From the NCBI GenBank assembly GCA_017540915.1, contig JAFYAD010000041.1, forward strand, positions 1 to 12,501: DNA of 12,501 nucleotides, written 5' to 3'. The position numbers were made by a program, and so were the translations under genes. The notes beneath the pieces were generated by a model. The model made no database searches and was not told the origin of the DNA. It saw only the letters and a list, made by a program, of their open reading frames with translations. Below are positions 1 through 5,761 of this stretch, piece by piece (position 1 is the stretch's first letter; each line of letters opens with the position of its first letter). Source of the stretch: Lachnospiraceae bacterium (GTDB lineage: Bacteria > Bacillota_A > Clostridia > Lachnospirales > Lachnospiraceae).

Positions 1-861
1 GAGACAGAGCTTGACCGTACTGTTGTGGATCAGATCGGTGATCCCCTGCAGCATCTTCTGCGCAACTCCGCAGACCATGGTCTTGAGAGCGCGGAGATCC
101 GTGCGCAGAGAGGCAAGCCGGAAGTCGGCACCATCACTCTGGATGCTTTCCAGGAAGGTAATAATGTCATAATTCAGGTTTCCGATGACGGTAACGGTAT
201 CGATACCGAGAGCGTTAAGAAAAAAGCTATAGAGAGAGGCTTAGTAACTCCTGAGCAGGCTGAGAATCTCTCAGAGAAGGAGATAATCGATTTCCTGTTC
301 ATGCCGAGTTTTTCGATGGCAAAGACCATAACCGATATCTCGGGCAGAGGTGTCGGACTGGATGTTGTAAAGAGCGGTATCCAGCAGCTCGGTGGCGATG
401 TGGATGTCAAGACCAAGCTTGGTGAGGGTACTACTTTCACTGTCAGACTTCCGCTTACGTTAGCTATCATACAGGCGCTCATGGTGGAGGTTGGAACAGA
501 GAAATATGCCATCGCTCTGGGGTCTATTTCAGGTATTGAGGATATTCCTTTATCGGACATCAAATATGTGGAGGCTAAGGAAGTCATACATCTGAGAGGT
601 CAGGTCATCCCGATCATCAGACTTGACAATCTCCTGGGTATTGAGAAGAGCGGCGAGGAGCCGGAGAGCCTGGTTGTGGTCGTTGTGGCAAAGGGCGACA
701 AACTGGTTGGTCTGGTAGTTGACAACCTTATCGGACAGCAGGAGATAGTTATCAAGTCATTAGGTAAGTTCATTACCAATGAAGACAAGATAATAAGCGG
801 AGCTACCATCCTGGGTGATGGAGAAGTTTCTCTGATCCTTGATGTCAACACATTGATGTAA
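1..861 (+). CDS. cheA: Chemotaxis histidine kinase CheA, 3' part (5' end outside window)
   Basis: C-terminal 286 residues of CheA, the cytoplasmic kinase that autophosphorylates in response to receptors and passes phosphate to CheY. The frame is open from base 1, so the apparent GTG at 25 is internal and the gene begins upstream. Visible in order: the N box of the ATPase domain (HLLRNSADHGLE), the G1 box (DDGNGID), the F/G2 region (FMPSFSMA, then GRGVGLDVV), the G3 box (GEGTTFTVRLPL), and then a CheW-like P5 regulatory domain from about residue 155 of the fragment (IQALMVEVGTEKYAIAL to the end). The phosphotransfer and dimerisation domains are not in the window. The usual F-box PGFSTA reads PSFSMA here. 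It is the first gene of the series cheA-cheW-cheC-cheD-sigD, with cheW 21 bases downstream. Identification is secure. Confidence 0.97.
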   Translation, partial: ETELDRTVVDQIGDPLQHLLRNSADHGLESAEIRAQRGKPEVGTITLDAFQEGNNVIIQVSDDGNGIDTESVKKKAIERGLVTPEQAENLSEKEIIDFLFMPSFSMAKTITDISGRGVGLDVVKSGIQQLGGDVDVKTKLGEGTTFTVRLPLTLAIIQALMVEVGTEKYAIALGSISGIEDIPLSDIKYVEAKEVIHLRGQVIPIIRLDNLLGIEKSGEEPESLVVVVVAKGDKLVGLVVDNLIGQQEIVIKSLGKFITNEDKIISGATILGDGEVSLILDVNTLM

Positions 862-882
862 ATCGTATAGGAGGGTAAACAG

Positions 883-1335
883 ATGGCTAACGAACTTGAT
901 ATGGTCGGTACCGAGACAAAACAGTTTATTGTTGTTGAGCTTGGAGACGAGCAGTACGGCATAGATATAAGATATATTGATAATATAGTGAGACTTCCCA
1001 ATATCACAAGAGTGCCGAATTCGCAGTTTTATTTCAGAGGCATAATAAATCTTCGCGGTGAGATCGTTCCGGTCATGAGTATCCGCAGGAAGATGGGCTT
1101 TGAGGATGATGTGTTTACAGGTCAGACCAGAGTTATCATACTGAAGATAGCAGATCACGGATTGATAGGTGTGCTGGTGGATTCAGTCAAAGAAGTTGTG
1201 ACACTCTCTGTTGATGATATTGAGAAACCGTCTCATGATATGGGTACAAAAAACACGTTTATCAACGGAATTGGCAAACATAAAGACGATCTTATTTCCA
1301 TATTTGAGATTAATTCAGTCATTAGTGAAGAGTGA
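883..1335 (+). CDS. cheW: Chemotaxis coupling protein CheW
   Basis: A 150-residue single-domain CheW, the adaptor that couples chemoreceptors to the CheA P5 domain at the inner face of the membrane. The start ATG has a strong AGGAGGG site (869-875) eight bases ahead. The diagnostic CheW motif is present at about residues 52-68 (FRGIINLRGEIVPVMSI), followed by the second beta-barrel half (GLIGVLVDSVKEVVTL). Length is normal for the family. It begins 21 bases after cheA. Its stop lies 20 bases before the preferred cheC start, so the genes are probably co-transcribed. It could in principle be a CheV-type N-terminal domain, but there is no receiver domain after it, so CheW is the better call. Confidence 0.96.
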   Translation: MANELDMVGTETKQFIVVELGDEQYGIDIRYIDNIVRLPNITRVPNSQFYFRGIINLRGEIVPVMSIRRKMGFEDDVFTGQTRVIILKIADHGLIGVLVDSVKEVVTLSVDDIEKPSHDMGTKNTFINGIGKHKDDLISIFEINSVISEE

Positions 1336-1355
1336 TCGCCGGGAAGGTTGAATGT

Positions 1356-1985
1356 ATGGGTAGTTTTTCATTTGATGATGTAAATAGTTTATATATGGAT
1401 GTTTTCAGGGAAATCGGAAACATCGGGGCGGGAAATGCCACCACTGCTGTAGCGTCCATGCTGCAGCTCAGGGTGGATATGAAGGTTCCGAAGGTTGAAC
1501 TCATGAATATCACTGATTTCGGAACGGCAATATGTCCGGAGGAAGAGGTCATAGCAGGTATCCTGCTGGAGCTTGAATCAGACATATCCGGTTCCATGAT
1601 GTTTTTGATGAGGCTTGACAGTGCCCATTATCTCGTGAATACACTGATGGGCGGATATGGCGGTAACGGTGAGGGAGAGACCTTCAATGAAATGGAGCAG
1701 TCCGCCCTCAAAGAGATCGGTAACATCATAGCAGGTTCATATCTTTCGGCTATATCTTCTATGACAAATCTTACCATCACACCGTCTGTTCCATTTCTGG
1801 CGGTAGATATGGCGGCTTCGATCCTGTCGGTGCCTGCAATACAGTTTGGGCAATACGGAGACAAAGCTCTTTTGATCGAGACAGAATTTACTGATGATCT
1901 TACTATCAGCGGATATTTCATCCTCTTACCGGATGAGGATTCGTACGATAAGATCCTTGCAGGATTGGGAATACCTTTAAATTGA
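1356..1985 (+). CDS. cheC: CheY-P phosphatase CheC
   Basis: CheC of the CheC/CheX/FliY family, 209 residues. It dephosphorylates CheY-P and in Bacillus-type chemotaxis is stimulated by binding CheD. Both active-site helices of the family are visible, each carrying the E-x-x-N pair: E19/N22 in REIGNIGAGNA and E120/N123 in KEIGNIIAGSY. A two-site protein of this length with no flagellar-switch C-terminal domain fits CheC rather than CheX or FliY. I chose ATG 1356 because GGGAAGG (1341-1347) sits eight bases upstream. An in-frame GTG at 1332 overlaps the cheW stop but has no good binding site and would add a non-conserved N-terminus. It is followed 45 bases later by cheD, its functional partner. 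Confidence 0.95.
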   Translation: MGSFSFDDVNSLYMDVFREIGNIGAGNATTAVASMLQLRVDMKVPKVELMNITDFGTAICPEEEVIAGILLELESDISGSMMFLMRLDSAHYLVNTLMGGYGGNGEGETFNEMEQSALKEIGNIIAGSYLSAISSMTNLTITPSVPFLAVDMAASILSVPAIQFGQYGDKALLIETEFTDDLTISGYFILLPDEDSYDKILAGLGIPLN

Positions 1986-2030
1986 TGACTAGGCTATCGG
2001 ACTATACATAGATTAGAGGACAGGACAGTT

Positions 2031-2519
2031 ATGGGAGATATTATCAAGGTCGGTATGGCAGATCTGAAAGTCGCCGCGACCACAGACGATGTATTAATAA
2101 CCCTGGGGCTCGGATCGTGCATAGGTATTGCTTTGTATGATCCGTCCATAAAACTTGGGGGTCTGGCCCATATAATGCTGCCGGACAGTACAAAGATCAA
2201 AAATAATACCAATATTGCCAAGTTTGCCGACACCGGAATAGATGAGCTCATCAGGCTCATGGTGGCAAAGGGGGCAAACAAATCGAGACTGGTGGCTAAG
2301 ATAGCAGGCGGAGCCAAGATGTTTGAAGTGTCCAGCTCCACGTCTATAGGAAACGTCGGGGAGAATAATGCCGTAGCAAGCCGCGACAGACTGAAATATC
2401 ACGGCATAAGGCTGTTAGCCGAAGACACCGGACTAAACTACGGACGTACTGTGGAGTTGCATTGCGACAACGGATCCTACGTTATAAAAGCAGTCGGAAA
2501 ACCATTAAAGACCATATAG
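2031..2519 (+). CDS. cheD: Chemoreceptor glutamine deamidase CheD
   Basis: CheD, 162 residues. It deamidates specific glutamines on methyl-accepting receptors and, in the Bacillus/Thermotoga scheme, also binds CheC to raise its phosphatase activity. The catalytic triad of the family is visible: Thr24, Cys30 in GLGSCIGIALYDP and His47 in GGLAHIMLPDS. The later conserved motif KIAGGAKMF is also present. The ATG is preceded by AGAGGA (2015-2020) at suitable spacing. It lies directly after cheC, as expected for the CheC-CheD pair. No substitution of a key residue is seen, so it is predicted to be active. Confidence 0.96.
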   Translation: MGDIIKVGMADLKVAATTDDVLITLGLGSCIGIALYDPSIKLGGLAHIMLPDSTKIKNNTNIAKFADTGIDELIRLMVAKGANKSRLVAKIAGGAKMFEVSSSTSIGNVGENNAVASRDRLKYHGIRLLAEDTGLNYGRTVELHCDNGSYVIKAVGKPLKTI

Positions 2520-2593
2520 TTTTAACAGTCGAAGGCATAACCTCCAGCAGTATCTAAAAATGGTATCGGAATGTACGAGGGAAGGTGATGATC

Positions 2594-2875
2594 ATGAAAT
2601 TTAATACAAAGCCGTTGCCATGTATCATCATGCTGGCTGCCGGATTTATCACATGTCTTGTGGCTGTAATACAGGATTGGGAGTTATTGCGCTTTTCGTA
2701 TACGCTTCTTATCGTGATGTTTGTTTTTTACTTTATAGGAGGACTTATCCGTGTTGTATTGGATAAAGCTCTTGAATACTTTGATGAGCCTGTTTCACCG
2801 GATGATCATGAGGATTACTTTGAAAAACTGGAGCGCGAAGAGGCTATGAAACGCATTTTGAAAGAACAGCAGTGA
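2594..2875 (+). CDS. Small two-helix membrane protein of the fla/che operon, function unknown
   Basis: A 93-residue protein that I do not recognise by name. It has two predicted membrane helices, about residues 8-25 (PCIIMLAAGFITCLVAVI) and 34-57 (FSYTLLIVMFVFYFIGGLIR). These are followed by a charged, acidic cytoplasmic-type tail rich in Asp and Glu (SPDDHEDYFEKLEREEA). I chose ATG 2594 because AAGGTGAT at 2582-2589, a good match to the Shine-Dalgarno extension, is well spaced for it. The GTG at 2585 and ATG at 2588 lie inside or against that site. It sits between cheD (74-base gap) and sigD (45-base gap). Its position suggests a motility-associated role, but nothing in the sequence shows a function. 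Confidence 0.8.
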   Translation: MKFNTKPLPCIIMLAAGFITCLVAVIQDWELLRFSYTLLIVMFVFYFIGGLIRVVLDKALEYFDEPVSPDDHEDYFEKLEREEAMKRILKEQQ

Positions 2876-2920
2876 TCTTTAAGGTTTGATTAACATTATC
2901 TGATATTTTGGGGGAAACAG

Positions 2921-3694
2921 ATGGGCAGTATTCCAAAGGAGAAGCTTTGGGAAGAGTATCTGGTAAGACCTACGCCAAAGCTTAGGGAACAGATCATAAT
3001 TGAATACTCACAGTTGGTGAAGATCGTGGCAGGCAGACTCTCCATTTATCTGGGTTATAACGTGGAATACGATGATCTGGTGAGCTATGGGATTTTCGGT
3101 CTTATAGACGCCATAGACAAATTCGATGCCGGCAAAGAGGTCAAGTTTGAGACTTATGCCTCGCTTCGTATCAGAGGTGCGATACTGGACCAGATCCGCA
3201 AGATGGATTGGATACCCCGTACGGTCAGACAGAAGCAGCGCAAGATAGAGGAAGCCATAAAGGCTGTAGAAAGCCGGACAGGTAATGTTGCATCTGATGA
3301 GGAGATCGCGGCGGAATTGGGAATCTCCACAGACGAATACAATAGCTGGCAGGGGCAACTTAAAGTTACAAATGTTATATCCTTAAATGAATATGTTGAG
3401 TCGGGAGCGGCGGAACCTGTTGCCGATTCCTATGGTAAATCTCATTATGAGCAGCCTGAGGAAGCTATAGAAAAAGAGGAACTTTCAAAAAAGCTTAAGG
3501 AATCTCTTGATACACTGACCGACAAAGAAAAAAGCGTTATACTGATGTATTATTATGATGACATGAGCTTGAAGGAAATCGCAGCGGCTCTTTCGGTTAC
3601 GGAGTCCAGGGTTTCCCAGCTCCATACGAAGGCACTTCAAAAAATGCGCAAGGTTATGGGACCGTATATGAATATTCTTACAGACAGGGTATGA
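2921..3694 (+). CDS. sigD: Flagellar/motility RNA polymerase sigma factor (SigD/FliA/WhiG family)
   Basis: A 257-residue sigma-28 type factor that directs RNA polymerase to late flagellar, chemotaxis and often autolysin genes. Region 2 is clear at about residues 20-105 (YDDLVSYGIFGLIDAIDKFD, FETYASLRIRGAILDQIRK, then DWIPRTVRQKQRKIEEA, typical of the FliA/WhiG branch). Region 3 follows (about 125-145, EEIAAELGIS). Region 4 with its helix-turn-helix lies near 197-250 (LTDKEKSVILMYYYDDMSLK, then EIAAALSVTESRVSQLHTKA). GGGGGAAA (2910-2917) precedes the ATG. There is no anti-sigma FlgM gene in the window. A stem-loop overlaps its stop codon (see 3692-3724), which could reduce transcription of the genes downstream. 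Position after cheD and before a SwrB-like gene matches B. subtilis sigD. Confidence 0.96.
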   Translation: MGSIPKEKLWEEYLVRPTPKLREQIIIEYSQLVKIVAGRLSIYLGYNVEYDDLVSYGIFGLIDAIDKFDAGKEVKFETYASLRIRGAILDQIRKMDWIPRTVRQKQRKIEEAIKAVESRTGNVASDEEIAAELGISTDEYNSWQGQLKVTNVISLNEYVESGAAEPVADSYGKSHYEQPEEAIEKEELSKKLKESLDTLTDKEKSVILMYYYDDMSLKEIAAALSVTESRVSQLHTKALQKMRKVMGPYMNILTDRV

Positions 3695-3724
3695 GGTTGC
3701 AGATTACTGTGACCTCAAAATTTT
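3692..3724 (+). terminator. Stem-loop overlapping the sigD stop codon, possible attenuator
   Basis: An 11-base-pair stem (3692-3702 with 3707-3717, two G-T wobbles) with an ATTA loop starts on the TGA stop of sigD. It is followed by AAATTTTG. The T run is short and separated from the stem by three A residues, so it is not a textbook intrinsic terminator. Partial termination, an RNA-processing or stability role, or no function are all possible. Confidence 0.4.
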
Positions 3725-3756
3725 GTAACAGTTCATAGAACGAGAGGGGTAATGTT

Positions 3757-4068
3757 ATGTCAGTTAGACCCATAGACTTTAACGGCATGATACAGTCCAA
3801 TCAGGATGTCAGTAACATGAAGACCAGAGAGGACAATCAGGGTGCCGTCGTTGCGGAAAATGCAGTGACCACCACCGAACAAAAGGTGGAACAACAGGCC
3901 AATTCCGTAACGGAACAGGAAAATGTCGCAGAGGACGGATATGACGGCGGAGGAAACGGTGCCTCCTATTCGGCCGGCGAGAGACAGAAGAAAAAGAAAA
4001 AGAAATTCGAAACCGATGGAGTTGTGCGCCCAAAGGGCATGTCCGGAGGTTTTAATATAACTATATAG
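3757..4068 (+). CDS. Small hydrophilic protein with hexalysine run, fla/che-operon associated, function unknown
   Basis: A 103-residue protein with no signal peptide or membrane segment and a low-complexity, Gln/Glu/Asn/Val-rich middle that looks disordered. The two ends look the most constrained: an N-terminal PIDFNGMIQ segment and a C-terminal block with six consecutive lysines (residues 78-83), a following basic/Gly segment (VRPKGMSGG) and FNITI at the terminus. GAGGGG (3744-3749) is properly placed before the ATG. From memory, short proteins of this style accompany sigD in other Lachnospiraceae motility operons, but no function is established that I know of. It starts 62 bases after sigD and ends 14 bases before the SwrB-like gene, so it is probably co-transcribed. 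I do not assign a role. Confidence 0.75.
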   Translation: MSVRPIDFNGMIQSNQDVSNMKTREDNQGAVVAENAVTTTEQKVEQQANSVTEQENVAEDGYDGGGNGASYSAGERQKKKKKKFETDGVVRPKGMSGGFNITI

Positions 4069-4082
4069 AAGTTGGTAGAGAG

Positions 4083-4814
4083 ATGACGATAGTAGAGATT
4101 TTTCTGGTTTTGGTAGGAGTGATATTAGTGATAGGCAGTTTCTTTGTGTCGGAGAAGCTGTCTGACAGAGATCTCGCTCAGATAAGCGAAATGTCGGAGA
4201 AAGAGATCAATATCGTGATGGAAAAGGAACTTGAGGAAGCTAAAGCAAAAGTGGCTGATATCGTGGACGATTCACTGGATCTTTCCATAGGCAGAGTCAA
4301 TCAGGTGCTTGCAGCAGAGACAGACGACCGTATTGCCGCAATCGGTGAATACTCTGACACCGTTCTGGAGAATATCAATAAGGCCAATAATGAGGTTACG
4401 TTTTTATACAGTATGCTCAACGACAAACATGACGAGCTCTCAAAGGCAGCGGCCGATATCACCGCTCTTGTTAAAAACTCCAAGGATGACATCGAGAGTG
4501 TCATAGAGGTGGTTAGGGAAAGACTTGTGCAGGAGAGCCTTGCCATCATAGAAGACCAGCGTGCAAAAGAGGCAGCTGAGCTGGCGAGACAAAAGGAAGC
4601 AAGGGAGGCAGAGGAAGCGAAGGCTGAGGAACATGCCAGAGCGGTTAAGGCAGCTATCAACCACAATGATGAGATCATAAAACTGTATGTCAGCGGCATG
4701 AAACCAGTTGATATAGCAAAACATTTGGGACTGGGATTCGGAGAGGTCGCTCTCGTGATAGAACTTTTCAGTTCAAAGATAGGACAGATCAAGGAGGCTT
4801 TTGATGAGGCTTAA
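4083..4814 (+). CDS. SwrB-like (DUF6115-type) membrane-anchored coiled-coil protein
   Basis: A 243-residue protein with one N-terminal membrane helix (about residues 4-22, VEIFLVLVGVILVIGSFFV). A long coiled-coil-like charged region follows (about 30-190), including the segment EYSDTVLENINKANNEVTFL and an Ala/Glu/Lys-rich stretch near 155-190. The end is a small helix-turn-helix-like domain (about 195-229, NDEIIKLYVSGMKPVDIAKH followed by LGLGFGEVALVIELF). This layout, and the place right after sigD and upstream of rpsB-tsf, match B. subtilis SwrB (YlxL), which activates the flagellar type III export apparatus and hook-basal body assembly. It is longer than SwrB because of the extended coiled coil. 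The terminal HTH is more likely a protein-interaction element than a DNA reader. The Shine-Dalgarno match is weak. The family assignment is from architecture and memory, not a search. Confidence 0.75.
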   Translation: MTIVEIFLVLVGVILVIGSFFVSEKLSDRDLAQISEMSEKEINIVMEKELEEAKAKVADIVDDSLDLSIGRVNQVLAAETDDRIAAIGEYSDTVLENINKANNEVTFLYSMLNDKHDELSKAAADITALVKNSKDDIESVIEVVRERLVQESLAIIEDQRAKEAAELARQKEAREAEEAKAEEHARAVKAAINHNDEIIKLYVSGMKPVDIAKHLGLGFGEVALVIELFSSKIGQIKEAFDEA

Positions 4815-5652
4815 ATATTATCTCAGGGGAGCCGGTATCGGTGTTGTAGTGACTACTGTTATCCTGGCGATAATCTTTGCATTAAACCCGAAGACCGTGA
4901 GTGATGATGAGATCAGGCAGAGGGCGGCTTTGCTCGGTATGGTTGAGGTGTCCGAGGCCTATGCTCAGAGTGGAGCACAGGATTCACCCGGCAAAGAGGT
5001 AGCGGCTTCCGATGGCAATACAGATGAAAACAGTAATGTGTCTGATGAGGCTTCATCTGACACAGACAACTTACTGGGGGACTTAGGCGCAGATGAAACA
5101 GCCGGTGATCCGGATACGGATGTGACATCCGACGATGCAGCGGCAGATGACGCAACAGCAGATAATTCATCAGCAGATGCCGGATCAACTGAAAACACGG
5201 AAGAGTCCGGAAAAAAAGACAAAGATAAGAATAATAAGAAAGATAAGAAGGACAAGGACAACAAGAAGGAAGACAAGTCCACGGATGAGAATACCAAGAC
5301 TGAAGCAGATACTGATGCAGATACTGATGCACCAGATAAGACTGTAGCATCGGAAGAAACTGATACGACAGAAAAACTAGATACCACAGAAAAAACTGAT
5401 GCTGCAGATAATGCCTCAAATGTATCAAACACCAATAAAAACACCAAGACCATCAAAATCTACAACGGTAATGTTTCCAGCACTGTTGCAGGATATCTCT
5501 ACAAAGCAGGTCTTGTAGACAGCGCATCCGACTTTGACAACTATATCCAGAATGTAAAAAAAGACCGCATCATCATGTGCGGCACCTTCGAAATCCCTGT
5601 CGGTGCAAGCTATGACGAGATCATAAATATCATTACAAAAGAAAGAAACTAA
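4804..5652 (+). CDS. Membrane-anchored protein with MltG/YceG-type LysM-like C-terminal domain, no catalytic domain
   Basis: A 282-residue protein. One N-terminal membrane helix (about residues 9-27) is followed by a short helical segment (DDEIRQRAALLGMVE). Next comes a very long low-complexity spacer (about 50-214), rich in Asp, Thr, Ala and Glu with a Lys/Asp-dense block near 138-157. The end is a compact domain (215-282) of the form IKIYNG...VAGYLYKAGLVDSA...CGTFEIPVGASYDEIINIIT. That last part resembles the LysM-like subdomain found in endolytic transglycosylase MltG, but the catalytic MltG domain is absent, so cleavage activity is not predicted. A wall-binding or wall-sensing role outside the membrane is an inference. 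ATG 4804 is chosen because AAGGAGG (4791-4797) is six bases upstream, inside the preceding gene, which it overlaps by 11 bases, implying translational coupling. Confidence 0.75.
   Translation: MRLKYYLRGAGIGVVVTTVILAIIFALNPKTVSDDEIRQRAALLGMVEVSEAYAQSGAQDSPGKEVAASDGNTDENSNVSDEASSDTDNLLGDLGADETAGDPDTDVTSDDAAADDATADNSSADAGSTENTEESGKKDKDKNNKKDKKDKDNKKEDKSTDENTKTEADTDADTDAPDKTVASEETDTTEKLDTTEKTDAADNASNVSNTNKNTKTIKIYNGNVSSTVAGYLYKAGLVDSASDFDNYIQNVKKDRIIMCGTFEIPVGASYDEIINIITKERN
5305..5328 (+). repeat. Two tandem 12-base units inside the low-complexity spacer
   Basis: The unit GCAGATACTGAT occurs twice head to tail in the Asp/Thr-rich spacer of the LysM-like protein, encoding repeated AD-TD residues. 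A looser repeat encoding DTTEK follows at about 5369-5400. This suggests that the spacer grew by small in-frame duplications. Confidence 0.75.
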
Positions 5653-5761
5653 AATGAATTAATAATATTTACAAATTGCAGATTTGGATGTAAAATATTA
5701 GCTGGATATGCTGTGGTGGGCGTATTTACAAAATAAAGCCATAAAAGAAAGGAGAAAGGAT
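5653..5761. other. AT-rich gap with no clear terminator between the fla/che genes and the large secreted-protein gene
   Basis: An imperfect AT-rich hairpin can form (5663-5672 with 5690-5700, one bulged A, loop of 17 bases) but no T run follows, so it is a poor intrinsic terminator. I see only weak promoter matches (for example TTGGAT at 5684-5689 and TATGCT at 5707-5712, 17-base spacing). Read-through from the flagellar operon therefore cannot be excluded. Confidence 0.4.

Noticed and set aside
4913..5456. Two long minus-strand open frames opposite the LysM-like protein
   Set aside because: They arise from the repetitive Asp/Thr/Ala/Lys codons on the + strand; composition is implausible (Ser/Val- or Leu/His/Arg-rich) and no ribosome binding site or conserved motif is seen.
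5663..5700. AT-rich hairpin after the LysM-like gene as a terminator
   Set aside because: Bulged stem, 17-base loop and no T run; it does not meet the pattern of an intrinsic terminator.
5708..5761. Upstream in-frame ATG extending the large secreted protein by 18 residues
   Set aside because: No ribosome binding site, and the extension would bury the signal peptide; ATG 5762 has both.
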